Assembly (NCBI GenBank): GCA_001303545.1
Contig: LJUA01000091.1
Span: forward strand, 1 to 10,319
DNA length: 10,319 nt
Source: Dehalococcoidia bacterium SM23_28_2
Lineage (GTDB): Bacteria > Chloroflexota > Dehalococcoidia > SM23-28-2
Reading direction: 5' to 3'
The position numbers were made by a program, and so were the translations under genes. The notes beneath the pieces are model-generated. The model had not been told where the DNA came from and made no database searches. It saw only the letters and a program-made list of their open reading frames with translations. Of this stretch, positions 6,124-10,319 are shown one piece after another (the first letter of the stretch is position 1; each line of letters begins with the position of its first letter).

Positions 6124-6198
6124 TGGAGCCGGGGAAGGGATTCGAACCCCCGACCCGCGCTTTACGAAAGCGCTGCTCTACCCCTGAGCTACCCCGGC
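6124..6198 (-). tRNA. tRNA-Thr (anticodon CGT)
   Basis: The minus strand folds as a complete 75-base cloverleaf: acceptor GCCGGGG/CCCCGGC (perfect), D arm GCTC-AGGGGTA-GAGC, anticodon arm GCGCT-TTCGTAA-AGCGC, variable loop GGGTC, T arm GGGGG-TTCGAAT-CCCTT (two G-T pairs), discriminator T and an encoded CCA. The anticodon at 34-36 is CGT, which reads the Thr codon ACG; G35 and U36 and the G1-C72, C2-G71 pairs fit threonine identity. It lies between the FabG-like SDR and the acyl-CoA ligase, in the same direction. A TAAGAT box ends 13 bases upstream but has no good -35 partner, so it may be transcribed with the SDR gene. A decayed copy of its 5' half lies at 7124-7168. Confidence 0.95.
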
Positions 6199-6277
6199 CC
6201 CGTCGATCTTCATCTTAACACCTTGGAGACGGCGGGAGAAAATTCCGCACATTGTTGTCGCCGGCGGGGCGCGCCGA

Positions 6278-7072
6278 TTATATCATCGACCAGCCGCCGC
6301 TAACGCTGAGGCTCTGACCGGTGATGTAGCTGGCGACATCGGAGGCCAGGAAGAGGACAGCGTTGGCCGTATCCTCTGCCTTTCCCAGGCGCCGCAGGGG
6401 GTAGCGTTTGCTGGCCTTCTCCGCCGCCTCCGGCGTGAAGATTTTGAGCCCTTCCTTCCATAGGCTGAACTCGCCCATCTCCTCCTCGCTGGTGGGCAAG
6501 GTGACGGCGGGACAGACGGCGTTGAGGGTGATCCCGTAGCGCCCCACTTCGCGGGCTAACGACTTCGTGAGGCCTATGACCCCCGCTTTGCAGGTCGCAT
6601 ACACTGCCTCTCGGTACTCCCCCACGCGCCCGGCCTCGGAGCTGATGCTGACGACGCGGCCGTAGCCGTTCTCTATCATGTGAGGCAGGACAGCCCGCAT
6701 GCAGTAGATGACGCTCCACAGGTTGAGGTTGACCGTCTTTTCCCAGTCCTCGCGGGGCTGGTCGAGGAAGAGGCAGTCAAGGACCCAGCCCACGTTGTTG
6801 ACCAGGACGTCGATGCGGCCGAACTCATCGCTGGCGCGGCCCACCATGGCCTCCACCTCTCGCTGGTCGGTCACATCGGTTCTGGTGACGATGGTCTTGC
6901 CTCCGCCCCCTAACGTGTTGGCCTGAGACGCCACCTTCTGGGCCTGGACCTCGTCGATGTCAGCGATGACAACATTGGACCCCTCGCGGGCGAAGCTCAA
7001 GGCGATGGCTCGGCCGATGTGGGATGCGCCGCCGGTGACGATGACGCTCTTGCCTGCTAGCCCGAGATCCAT
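6278..7072 (-). CDS. Classical short-chain dehydrogenase/reductase (FabG-like)
   Basis: ATG 7072 has AAGGAGGG eight bases upstream; the 264-residue product has the normal length of a classical SDR. Visible motifs are the NAD(P)-binding TGGASHIG (13-20, with His where Gly is usual), ADID (37-40) after beta2, NNVG (92-95, NNAG in most members), Asn117, Ser145, Tyr158 and Lys162 of the catalytic set (spacing S-13-Y and YATCK as expected), and the C-terminal SLSVSGGW. The acidic Asp38 region suggests NAD over NADP. The family covers 3-oxoacyl reductases and 3-hydroxyacyl- or hydroxycyclohexanecarboxyl-CoA dehydrogenases; the neighbouring acyl-CoA ligase and MFE2-like SDR favour an acyl-CoA substrate. 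The gene is flanked by the intact tRNA-Thr downstream and a degenerate tRNA-Thr half upstream. Confidence 0.85.
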   Translation of the reverse strand: MDLGLAGKSVIVTGGASHIGRAIALSFAREGSNVVIADIDEVQAQKVASQANTLGGGGKTIVTRTDVTDQREVEAMVGRASDEFGRIDVLVNNVGWVLDCLFLDQPREDWEKTVNLNLWSVIYCMRAVLPHMIENGYGRVVSISSEAGRVGEYREAVYATCKAGVIGLTKSLAREVGRYGITLNAVCPAVTLPTSEEEMGEFSLWKEGLKIFTPEAAEKASKRYPLRRLGKAEDTANAVLFLASDVASYITGQSLSVSGGWSMI

Positions 7073-7123
7073 GGCATGTACCCTCCTTCACGACGTTGCC
7101 GCCGTCCAGATAGCGAGCAGCGG

Positions 7124-7168
7124 CCCCCGCGTACGAAAACCGCTGCTCTGCCTTTGAGTTACACTGGC
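7124..7168 (-). pseudogene. Degenerate 5' half of a tRNA-Thr gene
   Basis: On the minus strand from 7168 the sequence follows the intact tRNA-Thr at 6124-6198: GCCAGTGTAACTCAAAGGC against GCCGGGGTAGCTCAGGGGT, then AGAGCAGCGG and TTTCGTA, including the CGT anticodon, then CGCGGG. By eye about three quarters of 45 positions agree, with one inserted and two missing bases. The acceptor, D and anticodon stems no longer pair properly. The T arm, 3' acceptor strand and CCA are not recognisable, so it cannot work as a tRNA. The similarity continues a few bases 5' of the tRNA (GGGG). It lies between the two SDR genes, just upstream of the second one's ribosome site. Confidence 0.65.
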
Positions 7169-7171
7169 CCC

Positions 7172-7292
7172 GCTAGCAGATCGCGATCGGATCCACAAGG
7201 CCCAAGCGCCTCCACCATTACCATAGCACTGCCAAGCCGAGTGGCTATAGCCGATCTCTCTGAGTGTTGGCAGACCCTATTGCTAGCGGATC
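7172..7292. repeat. Paired 11-mer repeat around a nested inverted repeat
   Basis: GCTAGCAGATC (7172-7182) recurs as GCTAGCGGATC (7282-7292) in the same direction, ten of eleven bases alike, the second copy overlapping the stop of the MFE2-like gene. Between them CTGCCAA (7229-7235) and TTGGCAG (7267-7273) form 7-bp inverted arms, and the perfect 10-base palindrome GGCTATAGCC (7243-7252) lies in their loop. No T-run follows on the minus strand, so intrinsic termination is unlikely. It may be an mRNA 3' structure or the scar of an insertion. Confidence 0.35.
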
Positions 7293-8199
7293 ACTGGCCC
7301 AGAGCGGACACGATGCGGGCGATCTCTTCGTTGGACTGGTTGAAGTGCTGTGCCCCCTCCAGCTTCTTGATGTCGCCTATTCGGTCCCGGATGTCTTCGA
7401 TGGTGAAGCCTTTCTGGGCGTTCAGGACGACACCCGGCCCCTCCACTAGGACAGCCCGCGAGAAGTAGCCGGCGCCCGCTGTGAAAATGATGCCGGAGTC
7501 GGTGCACTCCTCGGAGCACATGTAGGCCACTATGGGCGACACGTACTCGGGCTTCAGCTTCTCCACCATGTCCGGCGGCATGACCGTGGCCGTCATCCGC
7601 GTGCCGGCTATGGGAGCGATGGTGTTGACCAGGATGTTGTATCGGGCGCCTTCCAGCTTGAGGGTGTGCATGAACCCCACCAGGCCCAGCTTGGCTGCGC
7701 CGTAGTTGGCCTGGCCGAAGTTCCCGTACAGCCCGGTGTTCGAGGTGGTCATGACGATGCGACCGTAGTTGTTCTCCCTCATGATGGGGAAGGCCGCCTT
7801 GGTCACGTTGAAGCCACCCTTGAGGTGCACCGCGAACACCTTATCGATGTCTTCCTCCTCCATCTTCATGAAGGACTTGTCGCGCAGGATGCCGGCGTTG
7901 TTGATGAGGATGTCCACCTTCCCGAAGGCGTCCACGGCGGTCTTCACGATGTTCTGGCCGCCCTCCCAGGTGTCCACACCGTCGTAGTTCGGCACCGCCT
8001 CGCCGCCGGCAGCGCGGATCTCCTCGACAACCTTGTCGGCCATAGCGGTGCCTTTGCCGGTGCCGTCGAAGGCGCCTCCCAGGTCGTTGACCACCACCTT
8101 GGCGCCGCGGGATGCCAGCAGAAGGGCGTGCGCGCGCCCCAGGCCGCCGCCGGCACCGGTGACGATCGCTACCCTTCCGTCGAATCGAATCTCAGCCAT
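7291..8199 (-). CDS. MFE2-type SDR, probable 3-hydroxyacyl-CoA dehydrogenase
   Basis: ATG 8199 has AAGGAGG five bases upstream; the product is 302 residues. Motifs: TGAGGGLG (14-21) for the nucleotide, VVVNDLGG with Asp39 favouring NAD, NNAG (100-103), Ser153, Tyr166 and Lys170 in the right spacing, and IAPIAGTRMT (194-203). The insertion GGAFDGTGKGTAMADKVVEE after beta2 and the EAVPNYDGV segment are typical of the dehydrogenase half of peroxisomal multifunctional enzyme 2 (17beta-HSD4) and its bacterial relatives, which oxidise (3R)-hydroxyacyl-CoA. The C-terminal tail (about 240-302) also fits that group and goes beyond the classical SDR length. No hydratase domain is fused and none is encoded nearby. 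The gene appears intact, unlike its two upstream neighbours, and is part of the same leftward cluster after a 173-base gap. Confidence 0.85.
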   Translation of the reverse strand: MAEIRFDGRVAIVTGAGGGLGRAHALLLASRGAKVVVNDLGGAFDGTGKGTAMADKVVEEIRAAGGEAVPNYDGVDTWEGGQNIVKTAVDAFGKVDILINNAGILRDKSFMKMEEEDIDKVFAVHLKGGFNVTKAAFPIMRENNYGRIVMTTSNTGLYGNFGQANYGAAKLGLVGFMHTLKLEGARYNILVNTIAPIAGTRMTATVMPPDMVEKLKPEYVSPIVAYMCSEECTDSGIIFTAGAGYFSRAVLVEGPGVVLNAQKGFTIEDIRDRIGDIKKLEGAQHFNQSNEEIARIVSALGQ

Positions 8200-8280
8200 G
8201 TCTGCCTCCTTCCTGAGATTGCCAATTACAATATCTTGGTCTTGGATAGATTAACGCCTCGCATCGCCGATCACGACGCT

Positions 8281-8307
8281 TCGGCGACAATTCGATTGTT
8301 CCGCCGA
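8281..8307. repeat. Imperfect hairpin in the gap before the MFE2-like gene
   Basis: TCGGCGACAAT (8281-8291) pairs with ATTGTTCCGCCGA (8295-8307) around a TCG loop, with two bases bulged, giving about 11 bp. It sits in the 173-base gap between the broken epimerase-like gene and the MFE2-like SDR. There is no T-run on either side for termination. It could be an operator or a 5' mRNA structure; no convincing promoter was found in the gap. Confidence 0.4.
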
Positions 8308-8372
8308 GCACAATCTTACCACCGCTGGCGTTGAGCGAAAATCCCCCCGGATGTTTTTCAATGCGGTTTCTC

Positions 8373-9258
8373 CTAGGGCGCCAGGTAGGTGGCCAAACCT
8401 TCTCTGAACGGCGTCAGTCGCAGGCCGAGCGATTCCACCAACTCTGAGCTATCGGCCAGGGCATCCATGGTTATGAAGTCGACGGCATCGGGCGTAAGGG
8501 GAGGCCCCGGCAGGAGCTGCAGCAGGACGGCCTGGGCTTTCATCAGCACCTTGGGGATGGGCAGGAGGAAGCGCCGCCTACCCATCACCTCCAGGGCCGT
8601 TCGGATGACCTCCTTCATGGTCAGCACTTCCGGGCCGCCTATCTCCAGAACCCTGTTGTCCGCTGCCTTGTTGTCCACTGCCTCTGCCACCGCCCGGCCC
8701 ACGTCGTCGATGAACACCGGCTGAAGCCGCTGCCTGCCGCCGTCGCCAATGATGGGCACAAAGGGGAGGAAGCGGCTCATCGTCAGGAAACGGTTGAGAC
8801 TCTGGTCCTCTGGCCCGTAGACCCAGGACGGGCGAAGGATGACGTAGGTCATGCCGCTGTCTCGGACGGCCATCTAACCAGTGGTATTTGGCTTCGGCCG
8901 CAGCGCCAGCGCCGCTCAGGTAGATGTAGCGCTGGACGCCCGCCGCCCTGGCCGCCTCTACCAGCCGCTCGGTGCCGGCGGCGTCGATCTCCTCGAAGGT
9001 GTGACCCCGCCGGCGGTTCTCGATGGGCGAGTTGGGGAACTGGACGCAGCCGATGACTACCTCTACTCCCTGAACGGCGGCGGCCAGGCTCGCCGGCTCT
9101 CTCACATCCCCTTCGCGGCAATCGATCTCGATCCGGGGGAAGCGAGCTGCCGCCTTGGCCGCGTTGCGGCTGAGCACGGCGACCGGCTTGCCGCGGCTGG
9201 CCAGCTCCCGCACGATGCCGCCACCGACGAAGCCGGGGCCTCCTGCTACCAGGATCAT
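8373..9258 (-). pseudogene. NDUFA9/epimerase-like atypical SDR, frameshifted
   Basis: ATG 9258 follows GGGAGG by five bases. Residues 1-127 read as an extended-type NAD(P)-binding SDR: MILVAGGPGFVGGGIVREL (glycine loop), AVLSRN after beta2, EGDVREP, VVIGCVQFP, and YIYLSGAGAAAEAKYHW. After that Trp the frame turns to nonsense, while the continuation AVRDSGMTYVILRPSWVYGPED is in another frame from about 8871 to the TAG at 8373. Relatives keep a short FRAKW-type stretch between the two parts, so about 20 bases seem to be lost around 8867-8878. The second part keeps IIGDGGRQRLQPVFIDDVGRAV and the C-terminal region, so all but the junction is present and the whole would be about 300 residues, normal for this group. 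NDUFA9-like SDRs bind NAD(P)H and often act on quinone- or lipid-related compounds. As written, no full-length protein can be made. Confidence 0.75.
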
Positions 9259-9303
9259 CTCAGCCTCCCTTCGGAGCCCTCACATGCGGGGCGCAGCCGG
9301 CTC

Positions 9304-10213
9304 TTAGATCGCCTGCAGCTCGCCGATCAGCGCCTTCACCCGCTCCTTGTGGCCATCGTTGCGGATGGGGACGGCGAGGGCGATGCGATCCACTATGCCG
9401 CCCCAGCGCTCCCTGATCTTGGCCGCGATCTGGTCATAGGTGCCGATGACCGCGAACTGCTCCAGCATCTCGTCGCTGATCTGCTGGCCCATCTCGGCCC
9501 ACTTCCCCTCAACGGACAGCCGATGCAGCCTGAGGCAGGTGTCACCCCAGCCGTGCAGGTCCATCACGCCCTTGTATGTGCGGGTGGAGCCGTAGAAAGC
9601 GATCTGAGCGCGGATGGCTTCCTTCTGCCCTTCGACGTCCTCCTCGCTCTCGCCGGTGATGATGAAGCCGCCGCCGGAAATGTCGATATCTTTCAGGGAG
9701 CGGCCGGCCTTCTTGGCCGCCCCCTCGATGTTGGGCAGGATGACCTCTCGCAGATACTTGGGCGTGCAGAAGGCATGCAGGCGAATGCCATCGCACAGCT
9801 CGCCCGCCAGGCGGCACATGTAGGGGTTGACCGCCGAGATATGGATGGGGACGTGGGGATGCTCGATTGGCCCCGGATCGAAGAAGGGGGTCATAAGGGT
9901 GTAGGTGTAGTGCTTGCCCCGGAAGTTGGGGCGCGTCTTGTTCTGCCAGGAGTCCCAGGAGGCGGCCCTGCGACAGGGCCTGGATGTCCCAGGCCATCTG
10001 GGCCACCGACATGGGGCTGCGGGGAAAGGCGATGGCCACCGCCGATCCGAGGCTTACCCGCTGCGTGTGCTGGGCAGCAATGGCCAGGGGCAGGAAGGGG
10101 TCGTGGCCAACCTCGAAGGACAGAACGCCGTCGTACCCTAGCTCCTCGGACTCCTTAGCGGCAGACGGTATCTGGCTCAGGTCACCTATCGGCAGGGCGG
10201 TTTCCACCTTCAT
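9304..10213 (-). pseudogene. Luciferase-like F420-type oxidoreductase, broken by an internal deletion
   Basis: ATG 10213 follows AGGGGAG. The first part (residues 1 to about 85) is MKVETALPIGDLSQIP, EELGYDGVLSFEVGHDPFLPLAIAA, VSLGSAVAIAFPRSPM and DIQALSQGR, the opening of a bacterial luciferase-like TIM barrel of the F420-dependent kind (it resembles the TIGR03617 group). The frame is then lost. The rest resumes one frame over at about 9954 with DSWQNKTRPNFRGKHYTYTL, MTPFFDPGPIEHPHVPIHIS and AVNPYMCRLAGELCDGI, and runs to TAA at 9304. Relatives have about 35-40 more residues between (LGLGTQVKGHNERRF... to the W before DSW), so roughly 110-120 bases are missing, including the GHxxRR region near the cofactor. 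CCAGGAG occurs twice at the junction (9946-9952, 9955-9961). The restored length would be about 340, normal for the family. It lies 41 bases after the thiolase stop and 45 before the epimerase-like gene, as in an operon. Confidence 0.8.
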
Positions 10214-10254
10214 CGATTCGCTCCCCTGCCTTTGAGCTTGCAGCTCGAGCGCCG

Positions 10255-10319
10255 CTAGTCGGGTCGGCCCAGGATAGTCACCGAGCAGACGGAGGCAGGC
10301 CCGCCAAGGTTGTGGGCCA
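10255..10319 (-). CDS. Thiolase C-terminus (partial; start outside window)
   Basis: The minus strand reads AHNLGGPASVCSVTILGRPD followed by TAG at 10257-10255. HNLGGPxxxxxVTILGRP is the usual last strand of the thiolase fold, closest to SCP-x-like acetyl-CoA acetyltransferases, which cleave 3-ketoacyl-CoA or join acyl-CoA units. The catalytic Cys and His of the main domain lie outside the window, so activity cannot be judged. It is 41 bases upstream of the luciferase-like gene, in the same direction, and would be the upstream member of the same transcription unit. A thiolase beside SDRs and an acyl-CoA ligase supports a CoA-thioester pathway. Confidence 0.7.
   Translation of the reverse strand, partial: AHNLGGPASVCSVTILGRPD

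Noticed and set aside
6268..6275. GGCGCGCC palindrome downstream of the FabG-like gene
   Set aside because: An 8-base GC palindrome is common at this base composition and no T-run follows, so it is not called a terminator.
8881..10158. Long open frame (425 codons) on the + strand opposite the luciferase-like and epimerase-like genes
   Set aside because: The minus strand carries clear family motifs over the same bases; the + product is Ala/Gly/Asp/Leu-rich with no recognisable domain, as expected for an antisense shadow in GC-rich DNA.

Overview
The window looks like chromosomal DNA from a GC-rich, free-living bacterium. Gene content fits Chloroflexota (Dehalococcoidia-like): acidic lipoproteins, an F420-type luciferase-like oxidoreductase, a peroxisomal-MFE2-like SDR and an SCP-x-like thiolase next to acyl-CoA ligase and NDUFA9-like SDR genes. 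Strong AAGGAGG ribosome binding sites precede several genes. The phylum is an inference from gene style; an actinobacterial or other GC-rich origin cannot be excluded by eye.

Left part (1-4440), mostly + strand: the tail of an unidentified gene (3-86); a 3' remnant of a small lipoprotein family (96-195); two further tandem members of that family, one broken by a perfect 19-bp tandem duplication just after the lipobox (319-895) and one intact (1086-1514); a strong terminator and a strong sigma70 promoter in a 390-base gap; an orphan DGQHR-domain (DndB-like) gene (1905-3083); a convergent lipid-anchored molybdopterin-domain protein (3147-3743, - strand); and a stand-alone cyclic-nucleotide-binding protein with its own promoter (3951-4388).

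Right part (4449-10319), all - strand, reads right to left as a lipid/CoA-type metabolic cluster: thiolase C-terminus, luciferase-like F420-type oxidoreductase, NDUFA9/epimerase-like SDR, MFE2-type hydroxyacyl-CoA dehydrogenase-like SDR, a degenerate tRNA-Thr half, a FabG-like SDR, an intact tRNA-Thr(CGT), and an acyl-CoA ligase. Together an acyl-CoA ligase, 3-hydroxyacyl-CoA-type SDRs and thiolase suggest activation and beta-oxidation-like degradation of an unknown acid.

The most striking property is damage. Within 10 kb there are a 19-bp duplication that frameshifts a lipoprotein, an apparent in-frame loss of about 50 residues in the acyl-CoA ligase, short frameshifting deletions in the epimerase-like and luciferase-like genes, a truncated lipoprotein paralogue and a decayed tRNA half. 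This is either real gene decay or phase switching, or an assembly problem; the sequence alone cannot decide. No CRISPR array, transposase, phage gene or clear new multi-gene system was found.
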